A stretch of 64,000 nt of DNA from Bergeyella porcorum. Its GTDB lineage: Bacteria; Bacteroidota; Bacteroidia; Flavobacteriales; Weeksellaceae. The stretch lies in assembly GCF_042427575.1 (NCBI RefSeq), contig NZ_JBHMFD010000009.1, positions 97,613 through 161,612 of the forward strand. The letters are read 5' to 3'. The notes beneath the pieces were generated by a model that had not been told where the DNA came from, searched no databases, and worked only from the letters and a program-made list of their open reading frames with translations. This document shows, piece by piece, positions 1 through 8,385 of the stretch (position 1 is its first letter; the number at the start of each line of letters is the position of its first letter). The position numbers and the translations under genes are program-made.

Positions 1-28
1 ATGCAAAAATAGGATTATTTTTTTGCAT
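1..28. terminator. AT-rich hairpin at the window edge
   Basis: ATGCAAAAA (1-9) pairs perfectly with TTTTTGCAT (20-28). It looks like a terminator hairpin, perhaps of a gene to the left of the window, but its partner gene is not visible. Confidence 0.35.
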
Positions 29-118
29 TTAGTCTGATATAAATTTAGGTTTTATTGAATAGCCTTAAAGTATGTTTAGCTTAGGAAATCTTTTAAAGAA
101 TATAAGCGTAAAATACAA

Positions 119-149
119 AACCCTTCCAACTCTAAAAACTGAAAGGGTT
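119..149 (-). terminator. Terminator after the ferredoxin gene
   Basis: AACCCTT (119-125) pairs with AAGGGTT (143-149), 30 bases past the ferredoxin stop on the minus strand and followed there by a short T stretch. It probably ends the reductase-ferredoxin transcript. Confidence 0.6.
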
Positions 150-179
150 ATTATTAATCTGCAAAGAAAAAAAATAAGT

Positions 180-512
180 CTATGGATATGGGGCTATCTG
201 CACCTCCAAACCTTCTAATTCTTCTGTAATGTGAATCTGGCATCCCAATCTAGAATTGTCTTCTACATAGAACGCCTCTGCAAGCATCGCATCTTCCTCT
301 GCTCCCATCTCTGGAAGCTTTTCAGCTCCGTTGATAACATAAACTTGACAAGAAGCACACATTGCCATACCGCCACATACCCCTATGGTGCCTTCCTCCG
401 CCAGTTCATAAGAGCGGATCACCTCCATCAGGTTCATAGACATATCCGTAGGGGCTACCACATCGTGGGTAACGCCCTCTCGGTCTGTGATTTTAATATT
501 AATATCCGACAT
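180..512 (-). CDS. 2Fe-2S ferredoxin, adrenodoxin type
   Basis: This 110-residue cytoplasmic protein is a small one-electron carrier. It shows the cluster pattern of the vertebrate/bacterial adrenodoxin class: Cys46, Cys52 and Cys55 within CGGMAMCASC, and a fourth ligand at Cys91 in RLGCQ. The C-terminal half carries the acidic patch (EMGAEEDAML) typical of redox-partner docking. It follows the ferredoxin-NADP reductase gene by 21 bases on the same strand, so the two are very probably one operon and a reductase/ferredoxin pair. The electron acceptor cannot be read from the sequence. Length is normal for the family, and the start ATG gives a compact protein with no signal peptide. Confidence 0.93.
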   Translation of the reverse strand: MSDINIKITDREGVTHDVVAPTDMSMNLMEVIRSYELAEEGTIGVCGGMAMCASCQVYVINGAEKLPEMGAEEDAMLAEAFYVEDNSRLGCQIHITEELEGLEVQIAPYP

Positions 513-533
513 TGGATGTATTATTTTATAAGA

Positions 534-1589
534 TTAATCTATTTTCTTTACAACTGCTTTTTCTGCTTCTTTTCTGCTGCCATCAAAACCATCTACCCCA
601 CTTACTGTAGTGTATTTCAGAACATATTTTTTCCCAGGATTCAGCCTATTGTACACACTCTGGCACATCAGTGTTCCTTCGTGGAAGCCACAGAGAATCA
701 GTTTTAATTTTCCTGGGTAAGTATTGATATCACCTATGGCATATACCCCTTCTATATTGGTCTGATAGTCCAACTCATTGTTTACTTTAATGGCATTTTT
801 CTCAATTTCAAGTCCCCAATTGGCTAGCTCGCCCAGCTTTGGTGTAAGCCCAAATAATGGAATAAAATAATCCGTTGTAATCTCTTCTTGTACCCCCTCT
901 CTCTCTACGGTGATGCCCGTTAAGGTTTGTTCGCCCTTCAGTGCCACCACTTCCGCAGGGGTTATCAGATTAATTTTCCCTTGATTTTTCAAAGCCTGAA
1001 CTTTCTCTACAGAGTCCAACGCTCCACGGAATTTATTTCTTCTGTGGATTAAAGTAACTTCGCTGGCTACATTGGCAAGAAAAATACTCCAATCTAATGC
1101 TGAATCACCACCACCTGCAATCACTACTTTTTTACCTCTAAAAACCTCTGGGTCTTTGACGAAATATTCCACACCATTTTCTTCAAACTGAGCCAAATTT
1201 TCTAAATGCTCTGGTTTTCTTGGTTCAAAAGTTCCCAGTCCACCCGCAATGGCAACAGCTCTGGCACGGTGTACCGTCCCTTTATTGGTAACTACTTCAA
1301 ACCAATCTTCATCTATTTTGGTAAGGCTCACAGCAGTTTCTGCTAATGTAAACCCTGGCTGAAACTGTTTGATTTGCTCCATCAAATTATCCACCAAATC
1401 CCCTGCATTAATGCTTGGGAAACCAGGGATATCAAAAATTGGTTTTTTAGGATAAAGCTCTGCCAGCTGCCCTCCTGGTTGTGGCAATGCATCTATGATA
1501 TGGCATTTTATCTTGAGTAATCCTGCTTCAAAAACGGCAAAAAGCCCCGTAGGCCCCGCTCCGATGATGAGTAAGTCGGTTGTAATCAT
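534..1589 (-). CDS. Ferredoxin-NADP(+) reductase, thioredoxin-reductase-like type
   Basis: This is a 351-residue flavoprotein that moves electrons between NADPH and ferredoxin. The N-terminus has the FAD-binding LLIIGAGPTGLF at about residues 5-16. The NAD(P)H domain has VIAGGGDSALDW near residue 157, and the C-terminal FAD motif is GVYAIGDINTYPGK near residue 280. There is no CxxC redox pair, which separates it from true thioredoxin reductase and places it in the two-domain ferredoxin-NADP reductase group (FNR type 2). The frame stays open 40 codons upstream, but the ATG at 1589 puts the dinucleotide fold at the usual distance from the N-terminus. Its likely partner is the ferredoxin gene directly downstream. 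Confidence 0.92.
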   Translation of the reverse strand: MITTDLLIIGAGPTGLFAVFEAGLLKIKCHIIDALPQPGGQLAELYPKKPIFDIPGFPSINAGDLVDNLMEQIKQFQPGFTLAETAVSLTKIDEDWFEVVTNKGTVHRARAVAIAGGLGTFEPRKPEHLENLAQFEENGVEYFVKDPEVFRGKKVVIAGGGDSALDWSIFLANVASEVTLIHRRNKFRGALDSVEKVQALKNQGKINLITPAEVVALKGEQTLTGITVEREGVQEEITTDYFIPLFGLTPKLGELANWGLEIEKNAIKVNNELDYQTNIEGVYAIGDINTYPGKLKLILCGFHEGTLMCQSVYNRLNPGKKYVLKYTTVSGVDGFDGSRKEAEKAVVKKID

Positions 1590-1798
1590 TGTTGTGATGA
1601 GTTTATTAAAGAACGCCACAAAAATACTAAAAATATTATGAAACGCTTTATAATAAATTGCTGATATTTGCAACCTAGTCCGAGGGCTTCTATTGATAGG
1701 CAGATTCAACCCCCAAGTGCAATTTTTGGATTACAAATTTATAGAATAAACTTTTACGCTCCTCAAAATTCAATGTTAATACTCACTTTTTATTGTTG

Positions 1799-1981
1799 TT
1801 AAAATAAGATCTTCTCATCTTTTTGAGTGTACCAATACCTTCCTGTTTCAGGATTGATAGTTTTTTCATTGATATACTCTTTGTGCTTTTCATACCATAA
1901 ATTCAAGGTGTTTATCCACCAGATTTTATCATTATGAGTTTTGATTTTGAGAAGTAGCAAAATATGTTTGCGGAATCTAGA
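1799..1981 (-). pseudogene. Possible gene remnant without a start codon
   Basis: Directly after the trmD stop, and in the same frame, an open frame of 60 codons runs to a stop at 1799-1801. It has no ATG. Its composition looks protein-like (for example KIWWINTLNLWYEKHKEY, then NPETGRYWYTQKDEKILF), with many Trp and Tyr codons that random AT-rich DNA rarely gives. I do not recognise the family. It may be the tail of a decayed gene, or a small gene using TTG at about codon 8. The rest of the 1590-1981 gap shows nothing else clear. Confidence 0.35.
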
Positions 1982-2659
1982 TTAATCCCCCAGCAAATCT
2001 GGTCTTCGCTCTTTGGTGATTCTTAAAGCTTCTTCATAACGCCATTCTTCTATCTTGGGAAAATTGCCACTCAAAAGAATTTCGGGTACTCTAAGACCTT
2101 TGTATTCCTCAGGACGCGTATAGATGGGGGGGGATAGAAGGTTGTCTTGGAAACTATCCGTTAAGGCACTTTGCTCGTCATTCAGCACCCCTGGCAATAG
2201 CCTAATGATAGAATCTGCCAGCACGCAGGCGGCCAACTCCCCACCCGTAAGGACATAGTCGCCTATGGAAATTTCTTTGGTAATGTGCAAATCCCTTACT
2301 CTTTGGTCTATTCCCTTATAATGCCCACAGACGAACATCAAATTATCTCTAATAGAAAGCGTATTGGCTATTTTCTGATTAAGCGTTTCGCCATCGGGCG
2401 TTAGATAGATAATTTCATCATAGTTTCTTTGAGATTTCAATTCGCTGATGCATTTGTCTAGGGGTTCCACCATCATTACCATTCCTGCACCACCGCCATA
2501 GATTTCGTCATCTATCTGATTATGCTTGCCTATACTCCAATCTCTAAGCTGATGAAAATGCACCTCTGCCAATCCTTTTTCTATAGCCCTTTTTAGGATA
2601 GAGGTTTTAAAGGGGCTTTCCATCAATTCTGGTAATACGCTGATGATATCTATTCTCAT
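1982..2659 (-). CDS. trmD: tRNA (guanine37-N1)-methyltransferase TrmD
   Basis: This 225-residue SPOUT-fold enzyme methylates G37 of tRNAs with SAM, which prevents +1 frameshifting on the ribosome. It shows the family blocks in order: YGGGAGMVMM near residue 55, CGHYKGIDQRV near 110 and SIGDYVLTGGE near 131 (the last two line the trefoil-knot SAM pocket), then YTRPEEYKGLRVPEILLSG in the C-terminal tRNA-binding part. Its ATG overlaps the stop of the upstream NADH dehydrogenase gene as ATGA, so translation is probably coupled. A run of eight G (2126-2133, read as CCCCCCCC) lies inside a conserved stretch and is a possible slippage site. Confidence 0.97.
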   Translation of the reverse strand: MRIDIISVLPELMESPFKTSILKRAIEKGLAEVHFHQLRDWSIGKHNQIDDEIYGGGAGMVMMVEPLDKCISELKSQRNYDEIIYLTPDGETLNQKIANTLSIRDNLMFVCGHYKGIDQRVRDLHITKEISIGDYVLTGGELAACVLADSIIRLLPGVLNDEQSALTDSFQDNLLSPPIYTRPEEYKGLRVPEILLSGNFPKIEEWRYEEALRITKERRPDLLGD

Positions 2660-3918
2660 TGTTGGGTAATATTCTTTTTAGTTGGTAAAATAATTAAACG
2701 AAGCGAGGAATCTCGGTTGAAATAGCTCCACATCCAGTTGAAGAAAATCGCCAATTTATTTCTTACAGAAAGGATGAGCATTAAGTGCAGAAACATCCAA
2801 AAATACCACGCAAAAATCCCTTGAAATTTCCATTTGGGTAAATCTACCACTGCACGATGCTTTCCGATGGTAGCCATAGAACCAAGATCTTCATATTCAT
2901 ACTCTTGCCATTGGTTTGTAGATTTTTTCAATAGATTTTTCCCTAAATTCTTTCCTTGATTAATGGCAACATTCGCCACCTGTGGATGTCCCTGTGGATA
3001 TTTTGGCGTTTCCATATACGCTATATCTCCTATGGCAAAGATGTTATCATATCCCTCTACACGATTGTATCTATCGGTTTTGTATCGGTTACGAACCATT
3101 ATTTCGGGATTAAGCCCTGGTATCACATTGCCCGTTACCCCTGCTGCCCAGATGACATTGTTCGATGGAATTTCTTTTCCACTTTCTAGAAACACGCGGT
3201 CGCCATTGTAGTCTGTAACGCGTTCGCCTGCCATCAGTTCCACACCTAAATCCTTCAGATATGCTTCTGATTTATTTTGTGCTTCTTGGCTCATCACATT
3301 CAGAGGTTTATCTGTAGCACTGATGAGGATGATTTTCAGATTATCAAAATTCATATTAGGATAATCTCTAGGCAAGATGTCTTTTTTCATTTCAGCAAAT
3401 GCCCCTGCCAGCTCCACCCCTGTAGGGCCACTACCTACGATGACGATGTTCCAATTGCCATCATCTGTCCTAGATTTTTCAATAATCATCTTCTCAAAGG
3501 TGAGAAGGATATGATTTCTAATAGAGATGGCCTCTTGGGTATTTTTCATTCCGTAGGCGAGTTGTTCCATTTTTTCGTTGCCAAAAAAATTGGTTTTGCA
3601 TCCTGTAGCGATAATGAGTTTATCGTAAGAAAATTCCCCATCTGCGGTAACGATTTTATTTTGCTCAGGAAGGATTTTTTGCACCTCCGTCATTCTATAT
3701 TGAGTATTTCTGGAACGCTGAAAAATCTTTCTGAAAGGAAAGGAAATATTGGAAGGTTCTATCCTTCCGCAGGCCACCTGATAGAATAAAGGCTGAAACA
3801 TATGATGGTTCATCCTATCAATCACGATGATTTTTTTGTTTTTGTTATTCAATGTTTTTGCCAGTTGTAATCCAGCAAATCCACCTCCTATGATGACGAT
3901 TTTTTCCCTTGTTTCCAT
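2656..3918 (-). CDS. ndh: Type II NADH dehydrogenase (non-proton-pumping)
   Basis: This 420-residue FAD-dependent NADH:quinone oxidoreductase sits on the inner face of the cytoplasmic membrane and feeds electrons to menaquinone without pumping protons. The FAD fold is VIIGGGFAGLQLAK at residues 8-21, the NADH fold is IVGSGPTGVELAG near residue 160, and the second FAD motif is FAIGDIAYM near residue 300. The last about 60 residues contain a strongly hydrophobic Trp/Phe-rich stretch (IFAWYFWMFLHLMLIL) that fits the membrane anchor of the family. It is the first gene of an operon with trmD. The menI-menF quinone genes at 16 kb are consistent with a menaquinone-based chain. Confidence 0.93.
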   Translation of the reverse strand: METREKIVIIGGGFAGLQLAKTLNNKNKKIIVIDRMNHHMFQPLFYQVACGRIEPSNISFPFRKIFQRSRNTQYRMTEVQKILPEQNKIVTADGEFSYDKLIIATGCKTNFFGNEKMEQLAYGMKNTQEAISIRNHILLTFEKMIIEKSRTDDGNWNIVIVGSGPTGVELAGAFAEMKKDILPRDYPNMNFDNLKIILISATDKPLNVMSQEAQNKSEAYLKDLGVELMAGERVTDYNGDRVFLESGKEIPSNNVIWAAGVTGNVIPGLNPEIMVRNRYKTDRYNRVEGYDNIFAIGDIAYMETPKYPQGHPQVANVAINQGKNLGKNLLKKSTNQWQEYEYEDLGSMATIGKHRAVVDLPKWKFQGIFAWYFWMFLHLMLILSVRNKLAIFFNWMWSYFNRDSSLRLIILPTKKNITQQ

Positions 3919-3925
3919 AACGCGA

Positions 3926-3933
3926 CAAAGGTA
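3926..3933 (-). promoter_or_regulatory. Promoter -7 element of ndh-trmD
   Basis: TACCTTTG on the minus strand matches the Bacteroidota -7 consensus TAnnTTTG. It ends seven bases before the ndh ATG, so the transcript would be leaderless or nearly so. I see no clear TTG at the -33 position. Confidence 0.5.
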
Positions 3934-4074
3934 CTTTTTTTTATTGATATGACAGTAGCAGTGATATTAACTGAAAAAGAATAATGAGATATGAGTGAGA
4001 GTGTTTTTTTTCAGGATTTTATTTTCAATATCAAATAAAATTCATATTTTGGGCAAAAATTTTTAATTAAAAAT

Positions 4075-5703
4075 ATGGACTTAGAATTTAATAAAAGAGA
4101 AGATGTAAATAAACTAAAACTCTCCGAAATCAATCGCATCTACGGAGAAATCAAAAAAGGTGGTGGAGAGAAACGGTTGCAGAAACTTCGCGAAGAAGGT
4201 AAAATGACCGCCAGAGAACGCATAGAGTATTTATTAGACAAGAAATCTGAGTTTATAGAAATAGGTGCCTTTGCTGGATATGAAATGTATGAGGAGCACG
4301 GCGGTTGCCCAAGTGGAGGTGTTGTAGTGGTGATGGGGTATGTATCTGGTAGGCAGTGTATTATAGTGGCTAATGATGCTTCTGTGAAAGCAGGAGCGTG
4401 GTTTCCCATCACGGGCAAAAAAAACCTTAGAGCCCAAGAAATCGCTATGGAAAACCGTTTGCCAATCATTTATCTAGTAGATTCTGCGGGAGTGTATTTG
4501 CCGATGCAAGATGAAATATTCCCAGATAAAGAAATGTTTGGAAGAATTTTCAGAAACAATGCCAAGATGAGTGCGGCAGGTATTGTGCAGATTTCTGCGG
4601 TGATGGGAAGCTGCGTAGCAGGCGGTGCTTATCTCCCGATAATGAGTGATGAGGCGATGATAGTAGACAAAACGGGTTCTATTTTCCTTGCGGGAAGCTA
4701 TTTGGTGAAAGCCGCAATAGGAGAGAATATAGATAATGAAACGCTAGGCGGTGCTACCACGCATTGTGAAATCTCTGGCGTTACTGATTACAAAGCGAAA
4801 GATGATAAAGACGCTTTGGATAGAATAAAAAAAATAATGAAAACCCTTGGTAATGCAGATAAAGCAGGGTTTGATAGAATAGAAAGTGTACCACCAAAGG
4901 AAAATCCAGCCAATATTTTTGGCATTATGCCAGCTTCTAGAACTGAGCAGTATGATACTTATGACATCATCAAATGCTTGGTAGATAACTCTGAATATGA
5001 GGAATACAAACCAGATTATGGCAAATCTATTGTCTGTGCCACAGCAAGAATTGATGGCTGGGCAGTAGGAATTGTTGCCAATCAGAGAAAAATGGTAAAG
5101 AGTGGTAAAGGAGAAATGCAGTTTGGAGGTGTTATTTATTCAGATTCAGCGGATAAAGCGACCAGATTCATTGCCAATTGTAACCAAAGGAAAATACCAT
5201 TATTGTTCTTGCAAGATGTAACGGGCTTTATGGTAGGTTCAAAATCTGAGCACGGCGGCATCATCAAAGACGGCGCTAAAATGGTGAATGCAGTATCAAA
5301 TTCTGTGGTGCCTAAGTTTACCGTGATTACAGGAAACTCTTATGGAGCAGGCAACTATGCAATGTGTGGAAAAGCATACGACCCAAGACTTATTGTGGCG
5401 TGGCCGTGGGCAGAGCTAGCCGTGATGGGAGGAGCACAAGCCGCAAAGGTATTGGCTCAAATCCAAGAATCTACCTTGAAAAAACAAGGTAAGGTGATTT
5501 CTGAAGAAGAGCATCAAGAGATTTTGGACACCATTACAAAGAAATACCAAAAACAGACTGAAGCTACCTATGCGGCAGCAAGACTTTGGACGGATGCCAT
5601 CATCAATCCAGAAGATACCCGCAAATGGATTTCTATGGGGATAGAAGCTGCCAATAATGCCCCGATTACGGAGAAATTTAATCTGGGTGTGATTCAGGTT
5701 TAA
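4075..5703 (+). CDS. Acyl-CoA carboxylase carboxyltransferase (beta) subunit, methylcrotonyl-CoA type
   Basis: This 542-residue carboxyltransferase moves CO2 from biotin to an acyl-CoA. Two crotonase-type halves are visible. The N-terminal half has GGCPSGGVVVVMGYV and the acyl-CoA site around LVDSAGVYLPMQDEIFPD, then MGSCVAGGAYLP. The C-terminal half has FLQDVTGFMVG and GNSYGAGNYAMCGKAYDP, ending in WPWAELAVMGG. The LVDSAG..LP..EIFPD and MSAAGI..ISAVMGSCVAGGAY blocks resemble methylcrotonyl-CoA carboxylase (leucine degradation) more than propionyl-CoA carboxylase. The substrate is inferred. No biotin carboxylase or biotin carrier gene lies next to it, so its alpha partner must be encoded elsewhere. 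Confidence 0.9.
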   Translation: MDLEFNKREDVNKLKLSEINRIYGEIKKGGGEKRLQKLREEGKMTARERIEYLLDKKSEFIEIGAFAGYEMYEEHGGCPSGGVVVVMGYVSGRQCIIVANDASVKAGAWFPITGKKNLRAQEIAMENRLPIIYLVDSAGVYLPMQDEIFPDKEMFGRIFRNNAKMSAAGIVQISAVMGSCVAGGAYLPIMSDEAMIVDKTGSIFLAGSYLVKAAIGENIDNETLGGATTHCEISGVTDYKAKDDKDALDRIKKIMKTLGNADKAGFDRIESVPPKENPANIFGIMPASRTEQYDTYDIIKCLVDNSEYEEYKPDYGKSIVCATARIDGWAVGIVANQRKMVKSGKGEMQFGGVIYSDSADKATRFIANCNQRKIPLLFLQDVTGFMVGSKSEHGGIIKDGAKMVNAVSNSVVPKFTVITGNSYGAGNYAMCGKAYDPRLIVAWPWAELAVMGGAQAAKVLAQIQESTLKKQGKVISEEEHQEILDTITKKYQKQTEATYAAARLWTDAIINPEDTRKWISMGIEAANNAPITEKFNLGVIQV

Positions 5704-5755
5704 GCTGAAGATTAGCTGATTGTTAATGGTAAATTATTAATTGTAAACCAACTCA

Positions 5756-6130
5756 AAATGGTTGATAGTTGCTAGTTGTCGGTTGTTGGTTATTTACTAA
5801 GAAGCTAGAAAGTTAGAGGTTAGAGGTTAGAAGTTAAATAGTTGCTGGTAAAAACTCAAAACTTAAGTTTGGTTGACAGTTGCTGGTTGTCAGTTGATGG
5901 TGAACTCAACACTCAGCACTCAAAACTTAAGTTTGGTTGATAGTTGATGGTTGTCGGTTGCTAGTTGTCGGTTGATGGTTATTTGCTAAGAAGCTAGAAA
6001 GTTAGAGGTTAAATGTTAGAAAAAAGTCTTTTCTCTTTGTTCTTTCATCTTTCCTCTTTCTTCAAAAAAACTCAGCACTCAACACTTAAAATTGGTTGAC
6101 AGTTGTTGGTAGTTCCCCTTTCGGGGGCTA
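5756..6130. repeat. Heptamer-word intergenic repeat block, forward module order
   Basis: The gap after the carboxyltransferase is built from short words that are multiples of seven: GTTGATG/GTTGTCG/GTTGCTA runs, GTTAGAG runs and ACTCAAC/ACTCAAA runs. At 6000-6110 four modules follow each other: (A) GTTAGAG words, (B) AAAAGTCTTTTCTCTTTG and a CT-rich tail, (C) CTCAGCACTCAACACTTAAA, (D) ATTGGTTGACAGTTGTTGGT. The same order recurs at 27.0 kb and, reversed, at 37.1 and 38.7 kb. No coding potential is seen. Confidence 0.75.
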
Positions 6131-6153
6131 GGGGGATAAAAACTAAAATTTAA

Positions 6154-6184
6154 TTTGCTCATTTCCAAAAAAGTCTTACCTTTG
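6154..6184 (+). promoter_or_regulatory. Bacteroidota-type promoter before the His/Thr leader
   Basis: TTTG (6154-6157), a 19-base spacer and TACCTTTG (6177-6184) match the -33/-7 consensus closely. Transcription would start at about 6190, a few bases before the ATG of the leader peptide at 6195. Confidence 0.7.
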
Positions 6185-6194
6185 CCCCATTCTT

Positions 6195-6350
<156 letters not shown>

Positions 6351-6403
6351 TATAGACGCGTGCCTGTGCGTATTTTACAAAAATAATTTTGAAATAAAAA
6401 ATA

Positions 6404-6427
6404 AGCCCAAAAAATATTTTTTGGGCT
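6404..6427. terminator. Perfect 24-base palindrome, likely terminator
   Basis: AGCCCAAAAAA and TTTTTTGGGCT form a fully self-complementary 24-base site at the end of the leader region. It can fold as a terminator hairpin and would close a transcript of about 240 bases started at 6190. No T-run follows it. Confidence 0.6.
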
Positions 6428-6450
6428 ATTCTACTATCCAAAAGCCTTCA

Positions 6451-6600
6451 ACCCCCTTTCCCCCGAAGGGGGAAGGATTGGTTGATGGTCGTTTATTAAT
6501 TATTAATGGTCAATGGTTAATTATAAACAAACTAAAAAAATAATAGTATTAGCGTCTTTGCCCCCTTCGGGGGACAAGGGGCTGATTCAAAACTTAAAAT
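6451..6600. repeat. GC-rich palindromic words and heptamer remnants
   Basis: CCCCCTTTCCCCCGAAGGGGG (6452-6472) is a GC-rich hairpin word in otherwise AT-rich DNA. Related copies built on CCCC-TTCGGGG/CCCCGAAGGGG lie at 6115-6136, 6561-6582 and 8882-8902. Between them are GTTGATG-type words and ATTAAT/TAATGGT runs. The last few dozen bases before the FISUMP gene share the words CAAAACTTAAAATTTAT with the stretch before rlmB at 27.18 kb. Confidence 0.6.
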
Positions 6601-6608
6601 TTATAAAG

Positions 6609-8324
6609 ATGAAAAGAAAATTTATTTTAGTAGGGTTACTGGTAACAGGATTGGCTAGTGCCCAAGACGGTAGAGTGGGGATTAATACAATGAATCCCAA
6701 AGCAGCATTGGAAGTTAGCCGACACGATAACCTCCCTACTGACCAATCTCAGGGGGTGATGTTTCCGAGTTTTTCTACAGAGGAGCGAGAGCAGTGGACG
6801 GATACACAAGAAGGTACTATGATTTATAACACTACCAAAAAGTGTCTAGAAATGTACTTTGGTGTGGTAAATGGTGTGCATCAGTGGAATTGTATCCCCG
6901 ATGTGGGAAGCTCACAATCTCAAAACATTAGCGTTGCACCTGCAGGGTTTACGGGAGCCTATATTGGTGGGGTACCGCTAAGTTCTACAAATACAGTAAA
7001 GTTTAAACTGGTTAATAACAGTTTTTTCCCAGTAAATAATATCAACCTTTCCAATGCCGTATCCATAGTGAACGGTGGGAGTAATGTGAGTGTAAACGGT
7101 GCCGCCCATAACAATGTGAGTTTAGCCTCAGGAGCAGAAACTACCCTTAGCTATATCCTTAGTGGAACCCCAGAATTAGGAACACTTATTGCCAACTTTG
7201 ATAGGCTGGGGCTTACCGCTACGCAAAGTACCCAAGTGGGGTATGGATCGGCTACTTTTTTACCAGAGAATATTACCTATGTACTTTCTTTGGTGTATAA
7301 TACGACTACCATACAAGGGAAAATAAACAATACCAATCCGTTAAAAATACGCCTCCCATATACATCTGGGCAGGGGTCTTACGCTGCATTTAGCAATACC
7401 CAACCTACAGCAGAAGGTCAAAATAATGATACCAACCAGCTTACCCTTAGCATCCCACAAGGAAACTTTGGTGTATCTGGTGTATTAGAAGGGACTATTA
7501 CTGTAGATGGCGATGGGGAGTATCTAGTAAAGCTTTTATCCCCTGGGGAAGAATATGTGATAGCCACTTTTCCTGTGGATATAAACGGCTCTACTACCCA
7601 AGTAGTGATAAAAGGAGTGGGTGGTATTCCAGATAAAAAATTTAATGAGCAAACTTTTGGGCAATATAACCATAGGTTTGTTTATCTACCTATGCAAGGG
7701 CCAGATGGTAAAATGTGGCTTAGTAATAACCTAGGAGCAGAATATTCTCGTGTAGATTCTCCTTATTTTGATATTAACCGCCAAGCTGGAGCATTAGATG
7801 CACAAGGAAATCCTATTGTAGACCCTACTACCGAACAGATAAAGAAAGACTACCGCGCCTATGGGTCTCTATATGAATTTGGTAGAAACAGCGATGGTCA
7901 CGAACTGATAAACTGGTCTAGTGCTACTACAGGTACATTGGTATATTCTAACCAAAATTCTAACCATTATAATCCAGCTAATTATACCCTGGCTAATGAC
8001 CCTTGCCCATCTGGATGGCATACACCTGCTTTAGCTGAGTTAAGAACTCTTCATAGCAGTATTACTGGTTCTACTACTATAAGTAATACGAATAAGATGT
8101 GGACAGAAAAAGATCTAAAACTTCCTGCAGCAGGATTTGTAAATGTATATGGTAAGATTTTAAAAGAACAGTCGATAAAAGCCTTTTATCGTACTTCTCA
8201 AGGATATAATGCGTTAGGAGCTTGGGATTTACGTTTTACATCTACTCAAAGTACGGTTCAGGGTAGTGATAACTATTGGTACTTGCGTCCAAATGGTTTT
8301 CCAATTCGTTGCATAAAAGATTAA
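6609..8324 (+). CDS. Secreted FISUMP-domain surface protein
   Basis: This 571-residue exported protein is of unknown role. A signal peptide (MKRKFILVGLLVTGLASAQ, cut after AQ) supports the ATG at 6609; the frame is open 32 codons further up but that part is repeat-derived. Next comes the head RVGINTMNPKAALEV, common at the start of flavobacterial surface proteins. The middle (about 80-345) is Thr/Asn/Gly-rich and beta-like. From about 350 to the end lies the FISUMP domain: YLPMQGPDGKMWLSNNLG, YGSLYEFGR, DPCPSGWHTPALAEL, LPAAGFVN and the closing RCIKD. I see no T9SS tail. It is followed 61 bases on by the HU-like gene. Confidence 0.8.
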   Translation: MKRKFILVGLLVTGLASAQDGRVGINTMNPKAALEVSRHDNLPTDQSQGVMFPSFSTEEREQWTDTQEGTMIYNTTKKCLEMYFGVVNGVHQWNCIPDVGSSQSQNISVAPAGFTGAYIGGVPLSSTNTVKFKLVNNSFFPVNNINLSNAVSIVNGGSNVSVNGAAHNNVSLASGAETTLSYILSGTPELGTLIANFDRLGLTATQSTQVGYGSATFLPENITYVLSLVYNTTTIQGKINNTNPLKIRLPYTSGQGSYAAFSNTQPTAEGQNNDTNQLTLSIPQGNFGVSGVLEGTITVDGDGEYLVKLLSPGEEYVIATFPVDINGSTTQVVIKGVGGIPDKKFNEQTFGQYNHRFVYLPMQGPDGKMWLSNNLGAEYSRVDSPYFDINRQAGALDAQGNPIVDPTTEQIKKDYRAYGSLYEFGRNSDGHELINWSSATTGTLVYSNQNSNHYNPANYTLANDPCPSGWHTPALAELRTLHSSITGSTTISNTNKMWTEKDLKLPAAGFVNVYGKILKEQSIKAFYRTSQGYNALGAWDLRFTSTQSTVQGSDNYWYLRPNGFPIRCIKD

Positions 8325-8385
8325 AGAAACATAATGTATCATATACATTTTACATCGTACATTAACACAATAAAATCCTAAAAAT

